Below are positions 57,617-64,000 of a DNA stretch of 64,000 nucleotides, in pieces. A program made the position numbers and the translations under genes. The notes under the pieces are model-generated. The model made no database searches. It had not been told where the DNA came from and was given only the letters and a program-made list of their open reading frames with translations. Origin of the DNA: CATQHP01 sp965214915 (GTDB lineage Bacteria > Acidobacteriota > Terriglobia > Bryobacterales > UBA6623); NCBI GenBank assembly GCA_965214915.1, contig CBDCCP010000001.1:1550001-1614000 (forward strand), written 5' to 3'. Position 1 is the stretch's first letter, and each line of letters opens with the position of its first letter.

Positions 57617-58747
57617 TTACTCGGAGCCGCGGAGCGACTCCGCGACGGCGGCGGCCGGCTGCCGCGCGGGCAGAGCAAACCCCTTGCGGGTCAAAAAACC
57701 CTTGAACCGCTCCAGCAGCGCCGGCGGTTCGGACTCTGGCGCCGGCGGCTCGATGCGTTCGATTGTCGGCAACTCGGGAATTTCGGCCGCCGGCTCCTCG
57801 CCGACGCGGTAAACCCGGTTGCGGACATGCACGTAGGTTCGCCGAAACAGCCGTTCATCTTTCGCCGTCAGAATCGAGAAGCCGACTCCCGTTCCCTGCC
57901 CGGTCTCCAGGCTCGGCGTCACCTTTACCGGCAGATACCCTTCGAAACCGGTCTCCAGCTTGATCGTCGCGTAGGCGCGGCGCCTTGTTTTCCACTGAAA
58001 CACTCTGAGCCGATCGAAGTCATGCGGCTGGTTGCGCCGCGCGGCCTGCACCCAGAGCCAGGTCTTGCGGGTCTCGCCGACGGTCGGGTCGTACACCTCG
58101 CCGATCGGGAAGTAGGCGACGATCCGGCGCCCTTCCGCATACTGGGCAACCTCGATGGGAATCCCCGAATACGTGCGGCCGGCCAACAGCCAACCGGGGT
58201 ATCCGTTGGCGAGGCGCACGAGGAGCCAGTCATCCTGCCCCGTCGGTTCGGGCGGCCGTTCGTTCGGGCGGGGCCGATAGGGCAGCCGCGCCACCGATTG
58301 CTTGCGGAGAACCTCCACGCTCTCGTCCTTGCGCAATTGATACAGCGTCGGCGACCAACGGTACGGTTCGAGGTGAACGTTCAACGTATCCAGCGCATGC
58401 GCCCGGCCCTGGCCGGCGGAGTCCGCCGCCCGCTCCTTCAGCAACTCCATGCAGCGGTGCGTTTGCGGGTCGATCAACATGGATTTCGGAGCCCAGCCTT
58501 CTCGGCCGTCCGGCGTCCGCAAGCGGACGAATGCGCGCCGGCTGTCGACGATCCGTACCGGAGTTCCGAAATCGAGCGCGGCGGCCACCGGCGCGGACGG
58601 CGTCAAATCAACCGTCAACTCGACGTCGTTGCGGGCGATATACGGCTCCGGGGCCGGCGCCGGCTCGGTTTGCGCCACGCAGCCGATGCAAAGCGCAACC
58701 GCCAACACGGCGGCCGCCGCTCGATACGATGAATTCTCTACAAGCAT
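57617..58747 (-). CDS. SH3-like domain lipoprotein
   Basis: 376 residues from ATG 58747 (ATG 58783 is also open). The N-terminus is a lipoprotein-type signal (AAAVLAVALCIGC). Residues 35-95 resemble a bacterial SH3 domain (VRIVDSRRAFVRLRTPDGRE, then GWAPKSMLI). A second such segment follows (VEVLRKQSVARL and DDWLLVRLANGYPGWLLAGR), then a beta-rich part and a Pro-rich end. SH3b domains often bind peptidoglycan; here that is only a guess. The start codon overlaps that of the divergent zinc-ribbon gene. Confidence 0.75.
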   Translation of the reverse strand: MLVENSSYRAAAAVLAVALCIGCVAQTEPAPAPEPYIARNDVELTVDLTPSAPVAAALDFGTPVRIVDSRRAFVRLRTPDGREGWAPKSMLIDPQTHRCMELLKERAADSAGQGRAHALDTLNVHLEPYRWSPTLYQLRKDESVEVLRKQSVARLPYRPRPNERPPEPTGQDDWLLVRLANGYPGWLLAGRTYSGIPIEVAQYAEGRRIVAYFPIGEVYDPTVGETRKTWLWVQAARRNQPHDFDRLRVFQWKTRRRAYATIKLETGFEGYLPVKVTPSLETGQGTGVGFSILTAKDERLFRRTYVHVRNRVYRVGEEPAAEIPELPTIERIEPPAPESEPPALLERFKGFLTRKGFALPARQPAAAVAESLRGSE

Positions 58748-58976
58748 GTCTACAGCGGATGCGCCTTCAAGCCATCTTTTCATTTGCGGCGATTGCTGCT
58801 CTCCGATCGAACTGCGTACGGTTTCTTCAGGCGATCAAGAAACCGACCGGGGCGATTACTGTCCGCGCTGCGCCCGACCATCCGCGCAGGTCGTTCATTG
58901 CCCGTATTGCAGCAGCGTCTTGTGTCCTCGCTGCGGCTCTCCGCTCGAGGATTCCGACGATCTGGGGATCGGCTGA
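58746..58976 (+). CDS. Small double zinc-ribbon protein
   Basis: 76 residues from ATG 58746. Four CxxC pairs, Cys14/17, 39/42, 52/55 and 60/63 (FICGDC, YCPRC, HCPYC, LCPRC), form two zinc ribbons. The C-terminus is acidic (EDSDDLGIG). The regular Cys pattern, absent in the other frames, is what makes it convincing, although the gene is short and lacks a strong ribosome site. Role unknown; possibly nucleic-acid or protein binding. Confidence 0.7.
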   Translation: MSTADAPSSHLFICGDCCSPIELRTVSSGDQETDRGDYCPRCARPSAQVVHCPYCSSVLCPRCGSPLEDSDDLGIG

Positions 58977-58988
58977 AGCCATGCAAAA

Positions 58989-59016
58989 TTGTACTACACA
59001 TGTAATTGTATACAAT
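58989..59016 (+). promoter_or_regulatory. Promoter-like sequence upstream of the hydantoinase gene
   Basis: TTGTAC (58989-58994), 16 bases, TACAAT (59011-59016). The -10 is the right half of the palindrome described separately. About 135 bases of leader separate it from the gene. Confidence 0.5.
59005..59016. promoter_or_regulatory. Perfect palindrome ATTGTATACAAT, likely operator
   Basis: A 12-base perfect dyad in an AT-rich island of otherwise GC-rich DNA, overlapping the putative -10. The form resembles operators of GntR-family (FCD-type) repressors, which often control catabolic genes. No regulator gene is adjacent. Confidence 0.55.
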
Positions 59017-59152
59017 ACTCGTGGATAATAAAAGGCTTGACCGGCGGCGCGGTCAGGTTCGCCGCCGCGCTTGCCGCAAGCTCGATCTCGAACGGCGCCG
59101 GCGCCCCAATCGGGCGGCTTCGCAGTTGCCGGGACTCTACAATTGAGAATCC

Positions 59153-60937
59153 ATGCGCGCAGGGGTCGACACGGGCGGCACTTTTACCGACTTCGTCTTC
59201 TGGGACGGCAAGCGAATCGTCACGCGCAAGGTCCGCTCGACGCCCGATGATCCCGCCCGCGCCATTTTCCAAGGCCTGGCCGCCGGTCGCCCGCGGGAAC
59301 TCGTCCACGGCTCCACCGTGGCGACGAACGCCCTGCTGGAACGAAAAGGCGCGAAGACCGCCTTCGTCGCCACGGAGGGCTTCGAGGATATCCTCGATCT
59401 GGCCCGCCAAAACCGCCTCCATCTCTACGACTGGTTCTCGCCCGGACGGCCCAAGCTCGTTTCCAACGACTCGAAATTCGGGGTTGCGGAGCGCATGCTC
59501 CACGATGGCGCGGTTCACAAGCCCCTGACCGAGGCCACTCTGCGCGAGCTAGCGGACGCGCTGGCGAATGCCGAATCCGTGGCGGTCTGCCTGCTGCACA
59601 GCTACGCGAACGCCGAGCACGAAGCGCGCATCGGCAAAGCCTTGCGGGAGGCCGGTTTGCGCGTATCGCTGTCGAGCGAGATTCTTCCCGAATACCGCGA
59701 GTACGAGCGCGCCTCGACCACGGTCGTGAACGCCTACGTTTCGCCGCTGATGGCGGGGTACATCGACTGCCTGTCGCGCGGGCTGCATCGAACCAAGCTC
59801 CGCATCTTCCAGTCCAACGGCGGCTCCATTGCCGCCGGCGAAGCATCGCGCCAAGCAGTGCGCACGATACTGTCCGGCCCGGCGGGAGGACTCGTCGGCG
59901 CCGCCGCGGTCGCCAAGTCTCTCGGCATCGACCGTTTTATCAGCTTCGACATGGGCGGAACGTCCACCGACGTCTCGCTCTACGACGGCGCGGCCGGCTA
60001 TACCACCGAAGCCGAGCCGGTGGGTTTCCCTGTCCGCGTGCCGATGCTCGACATTCATACCGTCGGCGCCGGCGGCGGCTCGATCGCCTATTTCGACGAC
60101 GCTGGGGCGCTGCGGGTGGGTCCGCGATCGGCAGGCGCCTCGCCGGGGCCGGTCTGCTACGGTTCCGGCGAAGATTTGACCGTTACCGACGCCAATCTGT
60201 TGCTGGGGCGCATCGACCCCGAAAAATTCCTCGACGGCGCGATGGCCCTCGACATCGAGCGGACTCGGCGCTACGCAAAAACTACCGGCGTTGCCGAGCG
60301 CCAACTTGCCGAAGCTATCGTCGCGGGAGCGAACTCCAACATGGAGCGGGCCATTCGCGCGATCTCGGTCGAACGCGGACACGACCCCCGCGAATACGCG
60401 TTGCTCAGCTTCGGAGGCGCGGGAGCGCTCCACGCATGCGACTTGGCGGACCGCCTGGAAATGACCAAAGTCGTCGTCCCGGCCCATGCAGGCGTTCTTT
60501 CGGCGCTCGGCATGCTGGTTGCGGATTGCGTCCGCGATTACTCGCAAAGCGTGCTGGCGGACGACCCGGCGCGAGTCTTCCCCATCCTCGAAGAGCGCGC
60601 CCGCCACGACCTCGCCGAGCAGGGTTTCGAGAATTGCGCTTTGATTCGCAGCATCGACCTCCGCTACAAAGGTCAGTCGTTCGAGCTCAACCTGCCGGCC
60701 GACCGTATCGCCGACTTCGATGAGCGCCATCGGCGCCGCTTCGGTTACCGCCACGAAAATTGCGGGATCGAAGCGGTCACCGCGCGGGTGCAGGCCGTCG
60801 GCCGCCTGCCGGACGAGGACCGCCTCGATCTGACGGCCCCTGCCGAGATGCCGACTTTTACCAGCGTTTACGTCCCGCCGGGGTGGAGCCGCGCGGACGA
60901 TGCGGCGGGCAATATCGTTCTCGTCAGGGGCGGCTGA
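59153..60937 (+). CDS. Hydantoinase/oxoprolinase family protein, A subunit (orphan)
   Basis: 594 residues. The N-terminal MRAGVDTGGTFTDFVF and the later SFDMGGTSTDVSLYDG are the two ATP-binding loops of the HyuA/5-oxoprolinase fold; VGAGGGSIAYFD and the RAIRAISVERGHDP segments fit. Such subunits work with a HyuB partner to open hydantoin, oxoproline or acetone-type substrates with ATP. HyuB is missing from the window, and the protein is somewhat shorter than usual (650-700). The C-terminus ends NIVLVRGG, close to the family end. Controlled perhaps by the palindrome upstream. Confidence 0.85.
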   Translation: MRAGVDTGGTFTDFVFWDGKRIVTRKVRSTPDDPARAIFQGLAAGRPRELVHGSTVATNALLERKGAKTAFVATEGFEDILDLARQNRLHLYDWFSPGRPKLVSNDSKFGVAERMLHDGAVHKPLTEATLRELADALANAESVAVCLLHSYANAEHEARIGKALREAGLRVSLSSEILPEYREYERASTTVVNAYVSPLMAGYIDCLSRGLHRTKLRIFQSNGGSIAAGEASRQAVRTILSGPAGGLVGAAAVAKSLGIDRFISFDMGGTSTDVSLYDGAAGYTTEAEPVGFPVRVPMLDIHTVGAGGGSIAYFDDAGALRVGPRSAGASPGPVCYGSGEDLTVTDANLLLGRIDPEKFLDGAMALDIERTRRYAKTTGVAERQLAEAIVAGANSNMERAIRAISVERGHDPREYALLSFGGAGALHACDLADRLEMTKVVVPAHAGVLSALGMLVADCVRDYSQSVLADDPARVFPILEERARHDLAEQGFENCALIRSIDLRYKGQSFELNLPADRIADFDERHRRRFGYRHENCGIEAVTARVQAVGRLPDEDRLDLTAPAEMPTFTSVYVPPGWSRADDAAGNIVLVRGG

Positions 60938-60966
60938 CGCGGCCGGCGGGTAATGGATAACAGCGC
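60936..60966 (-). repeat. Heptamer-type interspersed element, degenerate copy j
   Basis: On the - strand: GCTGTTATCCATTACC, then CGCCGGCCGCGTC. The single unit and the GGCCGCG tail match copies b and f. It directly follows the hydantoinase stop. Confidence 0.45.
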
Positions 60967-60990
60967 CGCCGCGACTGTTAATCTGGGGTC

Positions 60991-61803
60991 GTGCCGCTCC
61001 ATCGGATTTTCGTTTGCAGTCTCCTCTGGGTTGCGTTCTGGCGCTGCGGCGACGCGGACGCCCCGCCGTCCTTTCAACGAAACCCTCTCGACGGCTTCAA
61101 GCCGGTCGATCTTTCCCACGCCTACGACGACGAGACGATTTTCTGGCCGACCGGCGCGCCTTTTCGGCACGAGCGCACCGCTTGGGGAATCTCCGCCGGC
61201 GGCTACTGGTACAGTTCCTACGATTTCGCCTCGAGCGAACACTCGGGAACGCATCTCGACGCGCCGATTCATTTCGCCGAGGGCAAGCCGACGGTCGGCG
61301 AAATTCCACTGGAAAAACTCGCCGGCCCCGCCTTCGTGATCGACATTGCAGAGCGCTGCGAGCGCGACCCCGATTACGCGGCGGCCGTCTCGGATTTCGA
61401 ATCCTTCGAAGCGGCGCACGGGCGCATAGCCGAAGGCTCCATCGTGCTGGTGCGTACCGGCTGGAGCAGCCGTTGGCCCGATGTCAAGAGCTACATGGGA
61501 GACGACACGCCGGGCCGGGCCGACAATCTGCATTTCCCCGGCATCTCGCCGGACGCGGCCCGCCGGCTCGTCGAGCGCAAGATCGGCGCCGCCGGCATCG
61601 ATACGGCGAGCCTCGACCCCGGAACGTCAACGGACTTTCGGACGCACCGGATCCTGGCCGCCGCGGGCATCCCGGGACTCGAAAACTTAGCCAACCTCGA
61701 CGCGCTGCCGGCGACCGGAGCGACCGTCATAGCCCTGCCGATGAAAATCGGCAAAGGCTCCGGCGCTCCTTGCCGCATCGTCGCGCTGGTTCCGAAGTCT
61801 TGA
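60991..61803 (+). CDS. Cyclase-family metal-dependent hydrolase (kynurenine-formamidase-like)
   Basis: 270 residues from GTG 60991, with a hydrophobic N-terminus (IFVCSLLWVAFWRC) suggesting export or anchoring. The family metal motif HSGTHLDAPIHF gives His84, His88, Asp90 and His94. EGSIVLVRTGWSSRW and FPGISPDAARRLVERKIGAA, then GIDTASLDPG, are the remaining catalytic strands. Cyclase-family enzymes hydrolyse N-formylkynurenine, isatin or similar amides. The substrate here is unknown, but the neighbouring hydantoinase also attacks cyclic amides. Confidence 0.85.
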   Translation: MPLHRIFVCSLLWVAFWRCGDADAPPSFQRNPLDGFKPVDLSHAYDDETIFWPTGAPFRHERTAWGISAGGYWYSSYDFASSEHSGTHLDAPIHFAEGKPTVGEIPLEKLAGPAFVIDIAERCERDPDYAAAVSDFESFEAAHGRIAEGSIVLVRTGWSSRWPDVKSYMGDDTPGRADNLHFPGISPDAARRLVERKIGAAGIDTASLDPGTSTDFRTHRILAAAGIPGLENLANLDALPATGATVIALPMKIGKGSGAPCRIVALVPKS

Positions 61804-61809
61804 GCAGGG

Positions 61810-62892
61810 TCAAGCGGCTGCGGAAACAAGGTCCGAAGCGGGTCTCAGCAGCAGCTTGTTGGAGACGTTGGAGGGCAAAGTCGTCAGGAGCGTGAACGAC
61901 AGATTTTTTGTCGGATCGGCCCAGGCGAGAGTCCCCGTGGCGCCGCCGTGCCAGAACGTCTCGGCCGAGCAATGCGCGCCGGCGCCGGCGCCCAACGCAA
62001 AACCGAGGCCGCGGGGCTGCGCAAGCCCCGCGGTGTGATTTTCCACCATCAGCTTGGCGGTAGCCGGCTTCAGCGCCTGCGCCTTGTCGGGATACAGGAA
62101 CTCCTCGAAAAACAGCGCGACATCGGCGGCCGTGGCGTGAACCCCGCCCCACGGCGAAGCCAGGTTGCGCCAATAGGGGCTGTTCCAATCCCAGTGCGCC
62201 GCCTCCGGCTTGCCGCGTCCCGAGTGCGGCGGACCTTTTTCGACTTGGCTGCGCTCGGTGTCTTCGAGAGCGATCGACCCGAGGCCCAAAGCGGAGCGCT
62301 TCATGCCCAGCGGCGCGAAAAGCTCGCGCGACAAGAACTCCGGGAACGGCGCCGCGGCGATGCGCTCGCAAATTTCCGCGGCCAGCAGAATCCCCATGCT
62401 CTGGTACTTGTATCGCTCTCCCGGTTGAAACAGCAGCGGCGTGCGCAGCGCCCGCTCGACGAATTCCGACAGCGGCGCGTTGCGCTTGCGCATGGCGACG
62501 TTCTCGGGAAGCTGATCGGGCAGCCCCGACGTATGCGTGAGCAAATGGCGGATCGTAATGTCCGCGCGGCCGCCCCCGCGAAACTCGGGTATGAACTTCC
62601 GCGCCTTGTCGTCGAGGGCAAGCTCGCCCCGGTCGGCGAGCAGCATGACCCCGGCCGCCGTCATCGGCTTGGAAATCGAAGCGAGCAAGAAAATCCCCGC
62701 GCGATCCGCGGGCAAATTGAAACGTCCCCGATGCGTCCGATTTCCCCGGCGGACATGGAGAACGGCGCGATGCACTGCCCCGCTCGATACATGTTTCGAG
62801 ACGAGCTCTTCGGCCTCGTCTATTTTTTCCTGGCGCAGCGCGGCGAGGACGGGCGCCGCCCAAACGGTCGACAGGAAACGGCGGCGCAGCAT
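61810..62892 (-). CDS. Serine hydrolase of the beta-lactamase class C group
   Basis: 360 residues from ATG 62892. The N-terminus (MLRRRFLSTVWAAPVLAAL) looks like a Tat- or Sec-type signal. Active-site motif SISK (Ser72, Lys75), second motif Y-Q-S in RYKYQSMGIL, third HGGATG. This pattern serves esterases, D-peptidases and class C lactamases alike, so the substrate is open. Convergent with the cyclase gene, six bases apart. Confidence 0.88.
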   Translation of the reverse strand: MLRRRFLSTVWAAPVLAALRQEKIDEAEELVSKHVSSGAVHRAVLHVRRGNRTHRGRFNLPADRAGIFLLASISKPMTAAGVMLLADRGELALDDKARKFIPEFRGGGRADITIRHLLTHTSGLPDQLPENVAMRKRNAPLSEFVERALRTPLLFQPGERYKYQSMGILLAAEICERIAAAPFPEFLSRELFAPLGMKRSALGLGSIALEDTERSQVEKGPPHSGRGKPEAAHWDWNSPYWRNLASPWGGVHATAADVALFFEEFLYPDKAQALKPATAKLMVENHTAGLAQPRGLGFALGAGAGAHCSAETFWHGGATGTLAWADPTKNLSFTLLTTLPSNVSNKLLLRPASDLVSAAA

Positions 62893-62928
62893 GGCGCGCA
62901 AATCATAGCACGCGCTGTGTCGCCGACC

Positions 62929-64000
62929 TCAGCCGCCGGCCGCTTCGACGGCGCGCATCAGCCGCAGCGTATTGCCGCCGAGGATTTTCTCGATGTCGTC
63001 GTCGCTGAAGCCCCGTTGGGACAATCCGTCGACGAGGTTGGGGATCTTCGAAATGTCCTCCATGCCCGCGGGCAATTCGTCGTTGACGCCGTCGAAATCC
63101 GATCCCATGCCGACGGCTTCGACGCCGCCGACATTGGCCGCGTGCTCGAAGTGATTCAGCAACACTGCGAGAGGCGGCCGGCCGACCGCGGCCAGCTTGG
63201 CCGCCGAGCGCTCGCGAATCGCCTTGCGGGCCGCTGCCGGGTCGGACTTATGCCTGCGCACGATGTCGGCTTCGCTCTCGTTGCCGCGGCTCCACCTGCT
63301 GCTGCGCGCGGCGTAGTCATCGTCCAAAAAGGCGTTGTAGTAGTTGATATGCGCCACGCCGCCTTGCTCGGCAACCGCGCGGATCATCGCATCGGTCATG
63401 TTGCGCCCATGCGACGCCAACGCGCGGGCCGAGGAGTGCGAGGCCATCACCGGCGCCCGGGTCGTCTCCATCACGTCGAAAAAGGTTTTGTCCGAAACGT
63501 GCGAGATGTCGATCATCATCCCCAAGCGGTTCATTTCCGCGACGACCTCGCGCCCGAACTCGCTCAGCCCCTTATTGGCTTGACTTCCCGACGAGCCGGC
63601 CCAAGCCGTGTCGCGGCTGTGCGTCAGCGTCAAATAGCGGCTCCCCCGGCGGTAAAGCTCGCGCAGCGCGTCGAGCGACCCGTTGAGCATGTGACCGCCT
63701 TCCACTCCCATCAGGACGGCGATCTTGCCCGCCTCCTTGGCCTTCACGATGTCGGCCGCGGAGGTTGCCGGCAGCAGGTCTTGGGGAAAGCGCGCAGTCT
63801 CGCGCCGCACCATTTCGATGATCTCGAAAGCCTTGGCTGACGCTTCCGGCTCCGTATTGCGGACGGCGCTGGTATAAATCGAGAAAAAGACCCCCGTCAC
63901 GCCGCCTTTGCGCATACGCGGGATATCGACCTGCGCGTAATCGTGCTCGATGCCGAGGTCGTAGCTCTCCGCCCGCATCAACATCGGGGTGTCGCAGTGC
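62929..64000 (-). CDS. M19 membrane-type dipeptidase, 5' end outside window
   Basis: Zinc dipeptidase of the renal-dipeptidase family. The frame runs off the window edge; the last visible codons upstream read HCDTP, part of the DGHCDTP zinc site. Then GVTGVFFSIYTSAV, LMGVEGGHMLNGSLDALREL, YLTLTHSRDTAWAGSS, MIDISHVSDKTFFDVMETT, PVMASHSSARAL and GMGSDFDGV, in family order, to a normal C-terminus KILGGNTLRLMRAVEA. All ligand regions visible are intact. About 20-60 residues and any signal peptide are missing. Confidence 0.93.
   Translation of the reverse strand, partial: HCDTPMLMRAESYDLGIEHDYAQVDIPRMRKGGVTGVFFSIYTSAVRNTEPEASAKAFEIIEMVRRETARFPQDLLPATSAADIVKAKEAGKIAVLMGVEGGHMLNGSLDALRELYRRGSRYLTLTHSRDTAWAGSSGSQANKGLSEFGREVVAEMNRLGMMIDISHVSDKTFFDVMETTRAPVMASHSSARALASHGRNMTDAMIRAVAEQGGVAHINYYNAFLDDDYAARSSRWSRGNESEADIVRRHKSDPAAARKAIRERSAAKLAAVGRPPLAVLLNHFEHAANVGGVEAVGMGSDFDGVNDELPAGMEDISKIPNLVDGLSQRGFSDDDIEKILGGNTLRLMRAVEAAGG

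Overview
The window looks like a piece of a GC-rich Acidobacteriota chromosome, probably of the Solibacter/Bryobacterales type. This is inferred from gene content: an Oar-like TonB-dependent receptor, several secreted NHL-propeller proteins ending in the Solibacter-type C-terminal domain (TIGR03437-like), PQQ-type propellers, a sulfatase, and Bryobacter-style housekeeping genes. No rRNA or tRNA genes and no CRISPR array were seen.

Layout. 1-4110: right part of an IS5-family element inserted in the 5' part of a TonB-dependent receptor gene, which is therefore truncated. 4187-16886: a tandem array of four large secreted NHL-repeat proteins on the + strand; the first is broken by a one-base frameshift. 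16972-19849: an M16 peptidase pair (- strand). 19929-23707: two secreted PQQ-like propellers. 23732-25739: an overlapping ECF sigma / anti-sigma / secretin-N-like operon. 25826-28802: lysS and an ISAzo13-type element. 28809-34458: a POTRA-domain protein, an acyl-CoA synthetase, a PQQ-like propeller and an SDR dehydrogenase (- strand), with a possible small DUF4089/AtzG-like gene at 31994. 34537-37644: a cysteine-rich Tat lipoprotein, murQ, a 5'-truncated PepSY gene and a YdeI-like gene. 37669-43232: a histidine operon, hisI-hisD-hisC-HAD phosphatase-hisB-hisH-hisF, preceded by a strong hairpin-U-tract and a possible leader peptide; hisA, hisG and hisE are not in the window. 43253-50430: a sulfatase and a fifth, giant NHL/Ig-repeat protein, also frameshifted. 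50689-53995: two paralogous secreted proteins of unknown function. 54001-55075: a tyrosine recombinase with an altered active-site region behind a perfect 8-7-8 inverted repeat. 55144-58747: haem genes hemE-hemG and an SH3-like lipoprotein, divergent from a tiny zinc-ribbon gene. 58977-64000: an orphan hydantoinase-A gene behind a perfect palindrome, a cyclase-family enzyme, a serine hydrolase and the 3' part of an M19 dipeptidase.

How it fits together. Most of the window serves the cell surface: receptor, giant propeller/Ig proteins, PQQ propellers, sulfatase, peptidases. Two things stand out. First, the five NHL proteins each carry exactly 12 repeats, which fits two six-bladed propellers, although their sequences and tails have diverged. 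Second, a short interspersed element built from CTATCCA-like heptamers behind a conserved GCGGTCTTGCT-like lead occurs about ten times. It always sits at a gene edge: in the signal-peptide region of six secreted proteins, over the stop codons of two genes, or just after a stop. Start codons of the NHL genes, of the PQQ gene at 19929 and of the gene at 44592-50430 are therefore uncertain.
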